NCBI RefSeq assembly: GCF_000215105.1
Contig: NC_015588.1
Coordinates: forward strand, 930,001 to 994,000
Length of the DNA stretch: 64,000 bases
Reading direction: 5' to 3'
Origin: Isoptericola variabilis 225
GTDB taxonomy: Bacteria; Actinomycetota; Actinomycetes; Actinomycetales; Cellulomonadaceae
Of this stretch, positions 44,269-52,755 are shown in pieces. The notes beneath the pieces are model-generated. The model did not search any database, was not told the origin of the DNA, and saw only the letters and a program-made list of their open reading frames with translations. The stretch's first letter is position 1. Each line of letters opens with the position of its first letter. The position numbers and the translations under genes are program-made.

Positions 44269-45672
44269 TTAGGACGGTCCGCCCGGCCCGACGATCGCGA
44301 GCGTCGCCGCGAAGACGATCCCGGACGCCAGGAGGGTGATGGTCGTGTAGCCGAGGATGTCACGGACCTTGAGCCCCGCGATGGCCAGGAGCGGCAGGGC
44401 CCAGAAGGGCTGGATCATGTTGGTCCACTGGTCGCCGTACGCGATCGCCATGATCGCGACGGCGGGGTCGACGCCGAGGTCGCGCGCCGCCTCGAGCATG
44501 ATCGGCGCCTGGACCGCGAACTGCCCGCCGCCCGAGGGGACGAAGAAGTTCACGAGCCCCGCCGACAGCAGGGCCAGCACGCCGAACGAGCCGGGCGTCG
44601 AGACGCTCACGACCCACTCGGAGAGCACGGTCACGAGCCCGGTCGCCGTCATCATCCCGAGGATGCCGGCGTAGAGCGGGAACTGGAGCAGGATGTCGCC
44701 CACGTTCGACGCGGCGTCCTTGACGAGCGCCGTGATCTCGAACGGGCTGCGGACCAGCAGCAGGATGAGCGCGAGGAACGTCCAGTTGACGATGTCGAGC
44801 GTCGGGCCGCCCCCGCGCACGAAGTGCACGACGAGGTACGCCGCGAGCGCGAGCCCCACGAGCGTCGTGATCCAGCGCGAGGCGTCGAGGCGGTCGGCGG
44901 GCGTCTCGACCCGGTCGTCGACCTCGACGCCGGCGTCGCGCGCGTCGACCGTGAGCTCGACGACCCGGTCGCCCCGCCGCGGCGCGACGAGCGCGAGGGC
45001 CGCGCCCACGACGACGACAGTCACGGCCGCCGCGGTCAGGTTCCACGGGGCGAACGTCGTCTCCGCGACCGGCACGACGTGGCCGAGCTGCTCGGCGATG
45101 AACGAGCCCTCGGTCGCGGCGGTGAGCGGGCCGGAGCCCGCGTACCCCATGTGCCAGACGACGAAGCCGGAGAAGCCCGACGCCACGAGCAGCGGGAAGT
45201 GGACCTGCATCCCGCGCGCCCGCGCCTGCGCGGCGACCTCGCGCGCCATGAGCCCGCCGACGACGAGCCCGAGCCCCCACTGGAGGAGCGAGGCGACGGC
45301 GGCCACGACGAACACGAAGACGTAGGCCTGCACGGGCGTGCGCGGCACGGACCCGAGCGCGGCGAGCAGCCGGCGCACGGGCCGGGTGTTCGCGAGCATG
45401 TGCCCGAGCAGCAGGATGAGCGCCATCTGGGTCATGAACGCGAGCAGCCCCGCGAGGCCGTCGCCCCAGCCGACGAGCACGTCGACCGGGCCTGCGTCGG
45501 TGAGGGTGAGGGCGAGGATCGCGACCACCACGGTGAGGAGGATCGCGAAGACGAGAGCGCTCGGGATGAAGCGCTCGACGAGCGTGTTGAGTGGTCGCAC
45601 GGCCCGGGTGAACGGGTTGCGGGTGGACGGTGGCGTCCCCGGCGACGCCGTCGTGGCCTGGGTGTGGCTCAT
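44269..45672 (-). CDS. Short-chain fatty acid transporter, AtoE family
   Basis: 467 residues with about 10-12 hydrophobic helices. Family patterns: ERFIPSALVFAILLTVVVA at the start, GDGLAGLLAFMTQMALILLLGHMLA, VNFFVPSGGGQFAVQAPIM and AYGDQWTNMIQPFWALPLL, all characteristic of AtoE/TIGR00366 transporters. It likely brings acetoacetate, butyrate or related acids into the cell. ATG 45672 is preceded by AGGAAGGA. The second transporter of this operon, besides the MHS-type one. Confidence 0.9.
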   Translation of the reverse strand: MSHTQATTASPGTPPSTRNPFTRAVRPLNTLVERFIPSALVFAILLTVVVAILALTLTDAGPVDVLVGWGDGLAGLLAFMTQMALILLLGHMLANTRPVRRLLAALGSVPRTPVQAYVFVFVVAAVASLLQWGLGLVVGGLMAREVAAQARARGMQVHFPLLVASGFSGFVVWHMGYAGSGPLTAATEGSFIAEQLGHVVPVAETTFAPWNLTAAAVTVVVVGAALALVAPRRGDRVVELTVDARDAGVEVDDRVETPADRLDASRWITTLVGLALAAYLVVHFVRGGGPTLDIVNWTFLALILLLVRSPFEITALVKDAASNVGDILLQFPLYAGILGMMTATGLVTVLSEWVVSVSTPGSFGVLALLSAGLVNFFVPSGGGQFAVQAPIMLEAARDLGVDPAVAIMAIAYGDQWTNMIQPFWALPLLAIAGLKVRDILGYTTITLLASGIVFAATLAIVGPGGPS

Positions 45673-45745
45673 GGGTCCTTCCTGGTTGTCGTCGTCGACA
45701 CGGGACCACGGGTCGCGTGGTCCCGCTCGGATCGTGCCAGACACC

Positions 45746-46498
45746 TCACCTCGCGCTCCACCCGCCGTCGACGGTCCACGACGCGCCGGTGACCATCGCG
45801 GCCTCCGGACCGGTGAGCCACCCGACGAGCGAGGCGACCTCCTCGGGCTCGACGAGCCGCTTCACGGCCGACTCGGCGAGCAGCACGCGCTCGACGACCT
45901 CGGACTCGTCGATGCCGTGCACGCGGGCCTGGTCGGCGATCTGCCTCTCGACGAGCGGGGTGCGCACGTACCCGGGGCTGACGCACACGCTCGTCACGCC
46001 GTGCGGGCCGCCCTCGAGCGCGACCGTCTTCGACAGGCCCTCGAGCCCGTGCTTGGCCGAGACGTACGCCGACTTGAACGGCGACGCCACGAGGCCGTGG
46101 ACGCTCGAGATGTTGACGATGCGGCCCCACCCGCGCGCGTACATGTGGGGCAGCGCCGCGCGCACGAGCAGGAACGGGGCCTCGAGCATGAGCCGGTGCA
46201 GGAGCCGGAAGTCGTCGGGGGCGAGCTCCTCGACCGGGCTCACACGCTGCACGCCGGCGTTGTTGACGAGGACGTCGACGTCGAGCCGCAGGTCGTCGAG
46301 GGCACGCGTGTCGGCGAGGTCCACGACCCACGCGTCGCCGCCGAGCTCGTCGGCGAGCCGCTTCGCGCCGTCGGGGTCGACGTCGGCCACGGTGACGTGC
46401 GCGCCACGGGCGGCGAGCTCGCGGGCGCAGGCCGCCCCGATCCCGCTCGCGCCGCCCGTGACGAGCGCCCGGCGTCCTGCGAGGGGCCGTGCGGTCAC
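45746..46498 (-). CDS. 3-hydroxybutyrate dehydrogenase (short-chain dehydrogenase)
   Basis: 250 residues, classical SDR. Cofactor motif TGGASGIGAA, then NNAGVQ, catalytic Ser in VNISSVHG and YVSAKHG (Tyr and Lys). Helix-end residues QIADQARVHGIDESEVVERVLLAESAVKRLVEPEEVA are close to known 3-hydroxybutyrate dehydrogenases, and its place before scoAB supports oxidation of 3-hydroxybutyrate to acetoacetate with NAD+. GTG 46498 overlaps the transporter stop by 4 bases. Confidence 0.9.
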   Translation of the reverse strand: MTARPLAGRRALVTGGASGIGAACARELAARGAHVTVADVDPDGAKRLADELGGDAWVVDLADTRALDDLRLDVDVLVNNAGVQRVSPVEELAPDDFRLLHRLMLEAPFLLVRAALPHMYARGWGRIVNISSVHGLVASPFKSAYVSAKHGLEGLSKTVALEGGPHGVTSVCVSPGYVRTPLVERQIADQARVHGIDESEVVERVLLAESAVKRLVEPEEVASLVGWLTGPEAAMVTGASWTVDGGWSAR

Positions 46499-47859
46499 GC
46501 GTTCACCCTCTCGATCTCGCGGTCCCGCTCGTCGAGCTCGTGCAGCGAGCTGCCGCGCGTCTCGCGCAGGGTCAGCACCGCGACCGTCGTGATCGCGCCC
46601 GCGACGAGCAGGTACACCGCCGTCGGCCACCACGAGCCCGTGTTGCGCAGCCAGGTCGTGGCGAGGATCGGTGCGAGCGAGCCGGCGACGATCGACGTGA
46701 CCTGGTAGCTGATCGAGACGCCCGAGTACCGCATCCGGGTCGGGAACATCTCGGCCATGATCGCGGGCTGCCCCGCGTACATGAGGGCGTGGAACAGCAG
46801 GCCGACCATGATGACCGCCAGGATGATCGGCACGCTCCTGGTGCCGAACGCGGGGAAGGCCCACAGGCCCCACGTCCCACCGAGGATCGCGCCCGCGAGG
46901 TAGACCGGGCGGCGGCCGAAGCGGTCGGCGAGCCGGCCGACCCACAGGATCACGAAGAAGTGGAAGGCGTGCGCGATCGCGATCATGCCGAGGATCGACG
47001 ACGTGTCCATGCCCAGGCCCGTGCCGAGGTAGACGATCGAGAAGCTGACCACGAGGTAGTACATGATGTTCTCGGCGAACCGCAGGCCCATGCCCGTCAC
47101 GACGCCGCGCGGGTAGCGCCTGACCACCTCGACGACGCCGTAGCTGCGGGCCTTGCCCTCCTCGAGCTCGGCCTTGGCCTGCTCGAAGATCGGGGCGTCG
47201 GAGATGCTCGTGCGGATCCAGTAGCCGACCACGACGACGACGGCCGAGAGCCAGAACGCGACGCGCCAGCCCCACGAGAGGAACGCGGCGTCGGACAGCG
47301 TCGTCGACATGAGCCACAGCACCGCGGTCGCGAGCAGGTTGCCGACCGGGACCGCCGCCTGCGGCCACGCGGCCCACGTCGCCCGCTCCTTCGCGGGGGA
47401 GTGCTCCGCGACGAGCAGGACGGCGCCGCCCCACTCGCCGCCCAGCGCGATGCCCTGGACGAACCGCAGCAGCACGAGCAGGAGCGGCGCGGCGAGACCG
47501 ATCGTGTCGTAGCTGGGAAGGCAGCCCATGAGGACGGTCGCGACGCCGATGAGCATGATCGTCAGCTGGAGCGTGTGCTTGCGGCCGAGCCTGTCGCCGA
47601 GGTGGCCGAAGATCACGCCGCCGAGCGGGCGGGCGAGGAAGCCGACCGCGTAGGTGACGAACGCGGCGATGATGCCGTCGTACTGGTTGCCCATCGCGGG
47701 CATGAGCACCTTGTCGAACACGAGGGCCGCGGCCGTCGCGTAGAGGAAGAAGTCGTACCACTCGACGACCGTGCCGGCCATCGAGGCCGAGACGATCCTG
47801 CGGAGCAGCGACCGGTCGCTGCCGGCGTCGCGTGCGGTTGAGCTCTGGCCCGTGGCCAT
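46495..47859 (-). CDS. MFS transporter, metabolite:H+ symporter (MHS) family
   Basis: 454 residues, 12 predicted helices. The MHS pattern is clear: GTVVEWYDFFLYATAAALVF in helix 1, RPLGGVIFGHLGDRLGRKHTL for the helix 2-3 loop, LRFVQGIALGGEWGGAVLL, ERATWAAWPQ, and YQVTSIVAGSLAPILATTWL. Such proteins take up carboxylates with protons. Being first in the 3-hydroxybutyrate operon, it probably imports that acid. ATG 47859 is preceded by GGAGGGA. Its 5' region faces the LysR gene. Confidence 0.92.
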   Translation of the reverse strand: MATGQSSTARDAGSDRSLLRRIVSASMAGTVVEWYDFFLYATAAALVFDKVLMPAMGNQYDGIIAAFVTYAVGFLARPLGGVIFGHLGDRLGRKHTLQLTIMLIGVATVLMGCLPSYDTIGLAAPLLLVLLRFVQGIALGGEWGGAVLLVAEHSPAKERATWAAWPQAAVPVGNLLATAVLWLMSTTLSDAAFLSWGWRVAFWLSAVVVVVGYWIRTSISDAPIFEQAKAELEEGKARSYGVVEVVRRYPRGVVTGMGLRFAENIMYYLVVSFSIVYLGTGLGMDTSSILGMIAIAHAFHFFVILWVGRLADRFGRRPVYLAGAILGGTWGLWAFPAFGTRSVPIILAVIMVGLLFHALMYAGQPAIMAEMFPTRMRYSGVSISYQVTSIVAGSLAPILATTWLRNTGSWWPTAVYLLVAGAITTVAVLTLRETRGSSLHELDERDREIERVNA

Positions 47860-47957
47860 GAAGTCCCTCCGGGTGTCCTCGTCGACACGTGTGGCTGGAG
47901 CCACCCTGACCGGAGGATCGTGCCCGCACGGCTCGTGTGCGCGCAACGACCATCGCG

Positions 47958-47981
47958 GCACACCTGGTGTGCAGCATTGCA
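47958..47981. promoter_or_regulatory. Candidate LysR operator
   Basis: A perfect 15-base palindrome gcacacc-t-ggtgtgc (47958-47972) runs into a second dyad tgca-gcat-tgca (47970-47981). Both lie in the 152-base gap between the divergent LysR gene and the transporter gene, where LysR proteins usually bind to control target and self. Confidence 0.55.
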
Positions 47982-48011
47982 CATCGACCTCGTGCGCCCT
48001 ACGGTGCGGTC

Positions 48012-48926
48012 GTGACGACGACGCCCTCCCCGGACCAGCTCCTCGTGCTGCTCGAGGTTGCCCGCTCGGGCCGGTTCACGACGGCGGCCGAGACGCTGGG
48101 CGTCAACCACACGACGGTCGCGCGCAACGTCGCGGCGCTCGAGCGCACGCTCGGCGGCCGCGTCCTCGTCAAGGGCACCGACGGGTGGGAGCTCACCGCG
48201 CTCGGGGAGCGCGCGGCGCGGGCCGCCGAGGCCGTCGCCGACGCCGTCAGGCGGCTCGCCGCCGGGGACGCCGCGCCCGACCCGGTGGCCGGCGTCGTGC
48301 GCATGACGGCCACCGACGGCTTCAGCGCCTACGTCGCGTCGCCCGCCGTCGCGCGGCTGCGCGAGCAGCACCCCGACCTCGCGGTCGAGCTCGTCACGAT
48401 GACGCGGCGCGCGACGTCGCACCGCTCGGGCGTCGACGTCGAGGTCGTCGTCGGCGAGCCGCAGGTGAGCCGCGCGCGGGCGCTGCGGCTGGGCGAGTAC
48501 GAGCTCGGCATGTACGGCTCGCGCGCCTACCTCGAGCGGCACGGCGTGCCGCGGTCCGTCGGGGACCTGGCGCGCCACGGGCTCGTCTACTTCGTCGACT
48601 CGATGCTGCAGGTCGACTCGCTCGACGCACCGCGGCGCCTCGTGCCCGGCATGCGCGACGCGCTCACGTCGACCAACGTGTTCGTCCACGTCGAGGCCAC
48701 CCGCGCTGGAGCGGGGCTGGGCTTCCTGCCCTGCTTCTGCGCCGACCGGCACCCCGACCTCGTCCGGCTCCTGTCCGACCAGGTGCGCGACCGGCTGCCG
48801 TACTGGGCCGTCGTCCACCCCGAGGCGTGGCGCCGGCCCGCGGTGACCGCCGTCGTCGACGCGCTGCGCACGCAGGTCGACGTGATGCGCGACGTGCTGC
48901 TCGGCGCCCCTGTCGCGTCGTCCTGA
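48012..48926 (+). CDS. LysR family transcriptional regulator of the ketone-body operon
   Basis: 304 residues. N-terminal winged helix (LLVLLEVARSGRFTTAAETLGVNHTTVARNVAALERTLGGRVLV) and a LysR-type ligand domain (GVVRMTATDGFSAYV, ARLREQHPDLAVELV, AGAGLGFLPCF). Divergent from the MHS transporter gene. GTG 48012 lacks a ribosome-binding site but lies close behind TACGGT, a leaderless-type arrangement. It likely activates the operon when 3-hydroxybutyrate or acetoacetate is present; the inducer is an inference. Confidence 0.88.
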   Translation: MTTTPSPDQLLVLLEVARSGRFTTAAETLGVNHTTVARNVAALERTLGGRVLVKGTDGWELTALGERAARAAEAVADAVRRLAAGDAAPDPVAGVVRMTATDGFSAYVASPAVARLREQHPDLAVELVTMTRRATSHRSGVDVEVVVGEPQVSRARALRLGEYELGMYGSRAYLERHGVPRSVGDLARHGLVYFVDSMLQVDSLDAPRRLVPGMRDALTSTNVFVHVEATRAGAGLGFLPCFCADRHPDLVRLLSDQVRDRLPYWAVVHPEAWRRPAVTAVVDALRTQVDVMRDVLLGAPVASS

Positions 48927-48959
48927 CGCGCCGGGGGCGCCGAGGGGCGGAGCGCGTCA
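48924..48959. terminator. Hairpin spanning both stop codons of convergent lysR and nhaA genes
   Basis: tgacgcgc (48924-48931) and gcgcgtca (48952-48959) with a 20-base GC-rich loop that can pair further. The left arm begins with the LysR TGA; the right arm ends with the NhaA stop. Confidence 0.55.
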
Positions 48960-50330
48960 GTGCTCGAGGACGTCCTTCTCGTCGCCGATGAACTCCTTGA
49001 CGTCGTCGACGACGCCGTCCTCGTTCATGTCGGCGGTCCGCGCCTTGCGCGCGTCCCACCGCAGGGTCGTCGCACCCAGGACGGAGGCGATGACCGAGGC
49101 GCCGAGGATCGCCGACTTGGCGCCGAGCGTGTGCTCCGAGCCGTGGCCGAACGAGAGCTCGGAGATGAGCAGCGAGACCGTGAACCCGATGCCCGCCAGG
49201 AACGCGACGGGCAGCAGGTCGCGCACGCCGATGCCCTGCGCGAGCCGCAGCGGCGTCACCTTGAGCACGACCCACGTCGTCCCGAGGACGCCGAGGACCT
49301 TGCCGAGCACGAGGCCCGCGACGATCGCGAGCACGACCGGCTGGCCCAGGATCTCGTCCGGGCCGCCGCCGTCGCGGATGTCCACGCCCGCGGCGAAGAA
49401 CGCGAAGAGCGGGAGGGCCAGGCCCTGGGACCAGGGCTTGACGGCGTGCTCGTAGCGGTGCGTGCGCGGGCCGCGCTCGCCGTGCATCGCGCGTGCCGCG
49501 ACGGTGAAGCCCATGAGCACGCCCGCGACCGTGGCGTGCACGCCCGAGGCGTGCATGAAGGTCCACGCGATCGCGAACAGCGGGACGAGCACCCACCACC
49601 GCGGCGAGCGCGAGCGCACGTGCCAGCCGAAGAGCGCGACGAAGAGGAGCGAGAGCCCGAGGAAGCCGAAGTGCAGCTCGCTCGTGTAGAAGACGGCGAT
49701 GACGATGATCGCGAGCAGGTCGTCGACCACCGCGAGCGTCAGCAGGAACGTGCGGATGGCGGCAGGCAGACCCTTGCCGAACACGGCCAGGACGGCGAGC
49801 GCGAACGCGATGTCGGTCGCGGTCGGGATGGCCCAGCCGTGCAGCGCCGAGCTGTCGCCGAGCGCGACGACGAGCGCGACGTAGATCAGCGCGGGCAGCG
49901 CCATGCCACCGACGGCGGCGACCATCGGGACGCCGGCCTCCTTCGGGCTGCGCAGGCTGCCGGCGACGAACTCGTGCTTGAGCTCGAGCCCGACGACGAA
50001 GAAGAAGATGGCGAGCAGGCCGTCGGCGGCCCAGGCCGCGAGCGACAGGTCGAGGTGGATGTACACGGGCCCGAGGTACGCGGGGCCGAAGACCGTCTCG
50101 GCGAGCGTGAGGTAGCCCTCGCGCCACGGCGAGTTGGCGAGGATCAGCGCCAGCGCCGCCGCTCCGATGAGCAGGGCGCCGCCCGTCGTCTCGCGCGAGA
50201 CGAAGCGGCGCAGGCGGGTGCCGGGGGACTGGTGGGAGACGTCGGTGGTCAGGGCGCGCTCCTGTCGTGGTCGGTGCGGGGATCCGGCCGGCGTCGCAGC
50301 CGGCACCGCCGACCAGACTTCCCGGCTCAC
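48957..50330 (-). CDS. nhaA: Na+/H+ antiporter NhaA
   Basis: 457 residues, 12 helices. Family signatures: ETTGGALLIGAAALALILANSPW, FFFVVGLELKHEF, IPTATDIAFALAVLA, LTLAVVDDLLAIIVIAVFYT with the two Asp of the ion site, and PVAFLAGIGFTVSLLI. It exports Na+ in exchange for protons. The C-terminus after the last helix has TADMNEDGVVDDVKEF, which resembles a calcium-binding loop (DxNxDG) and is not a normal NhaA element. Start is uncertain: GTG 50330 has TACCCT upstream but no ribosome-binding site, while AGGAG stands before a CTG 81 bases further in. Confidence 0.92.
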   Translation of the reverse strand: MSREVWSAVPAATPAGSPHRPRQERALTTDVSHQSPGTRLRRFVSRETTGGALLIGAAALALILANSPWREGYLTLAETVFGPAYLGPVYIHLDLSLAAWAADGLLAIFFFVVGLELKHEFVAGSLRSPKEAGVPMVAAVGGMALPALIYVALVVALGDSSALHGWAIPTATDIAFALAVLAVFGKGLPAAIRTFLLTLAVVDDLLAIIVIAVFYTSELHFGFLGLSLLFVALFGWHVRSRSPRWWVLVPLFAIAWTFMHASGVHATVAGVLMGFTVAARAMHGERGPRTHRYEHAVKPWSQGLALPLFAFFAAGVDIRDGGGPDEILGQPVVLAIVAGLVLGKVLGVLGTTWVVLKVTPLRLAQGIGVRDLLPVAFLAGIGFTVSLLISELSFGHGSEHTLGAKSAILGASVIASVLGATTLRWDARKARTADMNEDGVVDDVKEFIGDEKDVLEH

Positions 50331-50406
50331 CTCGGGTCCCAGGGTACCGGGCGTGGTGCGGTGGTCGCCCTGTCGTTCGGCGTCCGGACGGTGCCCGCGG
50401 TGGCCC

Positions 50407-50961
50407 TCAGCGGCCGGTCATGGCGTGCAGGCGCCGCACCGTGTTCCAGTTCCGGCCCGTGGTCCACGTGCCCGCGGCACGGTCGAGCACGTCGGAGGTG
50501 AGCCTCGACCGCCCGATCCCGTCGCGGTAGTGGACGTAGAGGACGCCCTCCGCGACGGCGAGGAGCTCGCGGCCGGCGTTGGCCAGGTCGAGGCGGGCGA
50601 TCCCCGCCGCGTCGACGGGCTCGGGTCCCACGTGGACCTGGAGGTGGGCGGGGTCGTCCTGGGCCGCGACGGGGAACGGGTTGGCCTCGACGACCGCGGC
50701 GAGCCGGGCCGCGTCGAGCGCGACCGCGGGGACCTCGGTGCCCACGCGCTCGGCGAGCGCCGCCGAGACCTTGGCCGCGACGTCGGGCGCGCGCAGGCCC
50801 TCCGGTGCGGTGACCACGAGGTTGCCGCTCGTGGCGTGCGTGCGGGCGTCGACGAGGCCCGCCTGCGTGGCGGCGGCGCGCAGGTCGTCCGCCGAGACGC
50901 GACGGTGAGGGCCGAGGTTGACCCCGCGCAGCAGCACGACGTAGGTGACCGGTGCCGTCAT
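50407..50961 (-). CDS. DUF1697 family protein
   Basis: 184 residues. The start YVVLLRGVNLGPHRRVSADDLRAAATQAGLVDARTHATSGNLVV is diagnostic for DUF1697, and the end RNWNTVRRLHAM matches the family end. The fold is alpha/beta; no activity is known. ATG 50961 has GGAGGC directly before it. Tandem to nhaA with 76 bases between, likely independent. Confidence 0.9.
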   Translation of the reverse strand: MTAPVTYVVLLRGVNLGPHRRVSADDLRAAATQAGLVDARTHATSGNLVVTAPEGLRAPDVAAKVSAALAERVGTEVPAVALDAARLAAVVEANPFPVAAQDDPAHLQVHVGPEPVDAAGIARLDLANAGRELLAVAEGVLYVHYRDGIGRSRLTSDVLDRAAGTWTTGRNWNTVRRLHAMTGR

Positions 50962-51300
50962 GCCTCCATGCTGCACGCCCGCGCCCGCCGGACGCACACC
51001 GAGCGGCCGGCGCGTGAACATCGGGTGACATCTCGCGACCCGCCGCGCGCAGCGGTGGTGAGGCGAATCACAGGGTCGTAGTTTGACCGCAGGGACGGCA
51101 CCCAGTCGTCCTCCGGGAGGCCAGCCGATGGAGTCGTCGCTCCGTGCAGGAGGGCCGGCCCCGGCCCTGCGGGCGCAGCGTCGCTCGCACGGGCCGGTCG
51201 CCCGCCCCACCCACCAGCCCGCCCTGCCCGGAGCGACCTCGCGGGGTCGCGCACGGGACCAGGAGCGGCGACGGCGCCCAGGCGCCGGAGGGAGCACGCC
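50962..51300. other. Long leader region before the PIN-PhoH gene
   Basis: 339 bases. TAGTTT at 51079-51084 could be a -10 box. An ATG at 51128 follows a good GGGAGG site and opens an 80-codon frame to 51370 that overlaps the phoH start, but its Pro/Arg/Ala-rich product looks non-coding. GC-rich short dyads (ggccggccccggcc near 51152) suggest a structured leader. No other gene can be supported here. Confidence 0.4.
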
Positions 51301-52665
51301 GTGGCCCACACCGCACCCACCCCTGGCACCGCTGACCACGACGCCGGCGAGGTCCGCCGCACGTTCGTGATCGACACGTCGGTGCTGCTGTCCGACCCGC
51401 GCGCGATCTACCGCTTCGCGGAGCACGACGTCGTCCTGCCCGTCGTGGTCGTCACCGAGCTCGAGGCCAAGCGCCACCACGCCGAGCTCGGCTACTTCGC
51501 CCGCAGCGCGCTGCGGGCGCTCGACGACCTGCGGGTCAAGCACGGCCGCCTCGACGCCCCGCTGCCGGTGGGGGACCAGGGCGGCACGCTGCGCGTCGAG
51601 CTCAACCACACCGACCCGCAGGTCCTGCCCGCCGGCTTCCGGCTCGGCGACAACGACACGCGGATCCTGTCCGTCGCGGCGAACCTCGCGGCCGAGGGCA
51701 AGCAGGTCACGGTCGTCTCCAAGGACCTGCCGATGCGCGTCAAGGCGTCGGCGGTCGGCCTCAACGCCGAGGAGTACCGGCACGAGCTCGCGGTCGACTC
51801 GGGCTGGACCGGCATGCGCGAGGTCGACGTCGCGGACGAGCAGATGGGCATGCTCTACGAGCACGAGGAGCTGGAGCTCGCCGCGCTCGACCCCCAGGTG
51901 CTCGACGCCGCAGCGCCCCTGCTGTGCCACACGGGGCTCGTGATCCACTCGCCGCGGGGGTCGGCGCTCGGCCGGGTCACGGCCGACAAGAAGATCCGGC
52001 TCGTGCGGGGCGACCAGGACGTCTTCGGCGTCCACGGGCGCTCGGCGGAGCAGCGGATCGCGATCGACCTCCTGCTCGACGAGGCGGTCGGCATCGTGTC
52101 GCTCGGCGGCCGTGCGGGCACGGGCAAGTCGGCGCTCGCGCTGTGCGCGGGGCTCGAGTCGGTGCTGGAGCGCCGGCAGCACCGCAAGATCCTCGTCTTC
52201 CGGCCGCTGTACGCGGTCGGCGGGCAGGAGCTCGGGTACCTGCCCGGCACCGAGTCCGAGAAGATGAACCCCTGGGCCCAGGCGGTCTACGACACGCTCG
52301 GCGCGCTCGTCTCGCCCGAGGTGGTCGAGGAGGTCATCGACCGGGACATGCTCGAGGTCCTCCCGCTGACCCACATCCGGGGGCGGTCGCTGCACGACGC
52401 GTTCGTGGTCGTCGACGAGGCGCAGTCCCTCGAGCGCAACGTGCTCCTCACGGTGCTCTCGCGCATCGGCCAGGGGTCGCGCGTCGTGCTCACGCACGAC
52501 GTCGCGCAGCGCGACAACCTGCGCGTCGGCCGGCACGACGGCGTCGCCGCGGTCATCGAGGCGCTCAAGGGCCACCCGCTGTTCGCCCACGTGACGCTCA
52601 CGCGGTCCGAGCGGTCGCCCGTCGCGGCGCTCGTCACCGAGATGCTCGAGGGGCTCGAACTGTAG
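51301..52665 (+). CDS. PIN-domain / PhoH ATPase fusion (PhoH2 type)
   Basis: 454 residues. Residues 18-160 are a PIN nuclease domain ([12 protein letters not shown] with the first Asp, [27 protein letters not shown]). Residues 235-450 are the PhoH ATPase ([17 protein letters not shown]alker [14 protein letters not shown]alker [25 protein letters not shown]). Related mycobacterial PhoH2 proteins act as ATP-dependent RNA helicase and ribonuclease. GTG 51301 follows GGAGGGA. A perfect 16-bp terminator stem follows. Confidence 0.92.
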   Translation: MAHTAPTPGTADHDAGEVRRTFVIDTSVLLSDPRAIYRFAEHDVVLPVVVVTELEAKRHHAELGYFARSALRALDDLRVKHGRLDAPLPVGDQGGTLRVELNHTDPQVLPAGFRLGDNDTRILSVAANLAAEGKQVTVVSKDLPMRVKASAVGLNAEEYRHELAVDSGWTGMREVDVADEQMGMLYEHEELELAALDPQVLDAAAPLLCHTGLVIHSPRGSALGRVTADKKIRLVRGDQDVFGVHGRSAEQRIAIDLLLDEAVGIVSLGGRAGTGKSALALCAGLESVLERRQHRKILVFRPLYAVGGQELGYLPGTESEKMNPWAQAVYDTLGALVSPEVVEEVIDRDMLEVLPLTHIRGRSLHDAFVVVDEAQSLERNVLLTVLSRIGQGSRVVLTHDVAQRDNLRVGRHDGVAAVIEALKGHPLFAHVTLTRSERSPVAALVTEMLEGLEL

Positions 52666-52697
52666 ACCCTGCGGGGGTTCCCCTTCCAGCAGACGTG

Positions 52698-52733
52698 CCG
52701 AGCGCCGGTGACCGTGAGGTCACCGGCGCTCGG
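52698..52733. terminator. Perfect 16-bp stem with GTGA loop between convergent genes
   Basis: ccgagcgccggtgacc, loop gtga, and its exact complement. It lies 33 bases after the PhoH stop and 23 bases before the stop of the LPXTG gene on the other strand, so it can end both transcripts. Confidence 0.85.
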
Positions 52734-52755
52734 TGTCACTGCTCGGGCTGGTGCG

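Noticed and set aside
45746..47977. A single 743-codon open frame through dehydrogenase and transporter region
   Set aside because: Only the dehydrogenase part is real. The rest is an Arg-rich shadow of the transporter gene, which is read in another frame.
51128..51370. Upstream open frame before phoH as a real small gene
   Set aside because: It has a good ribosome-binding site, but its Arg/Pro/Ala-rich product and overlap with the phoH start look non-coding. Kept only as a note on the leader.
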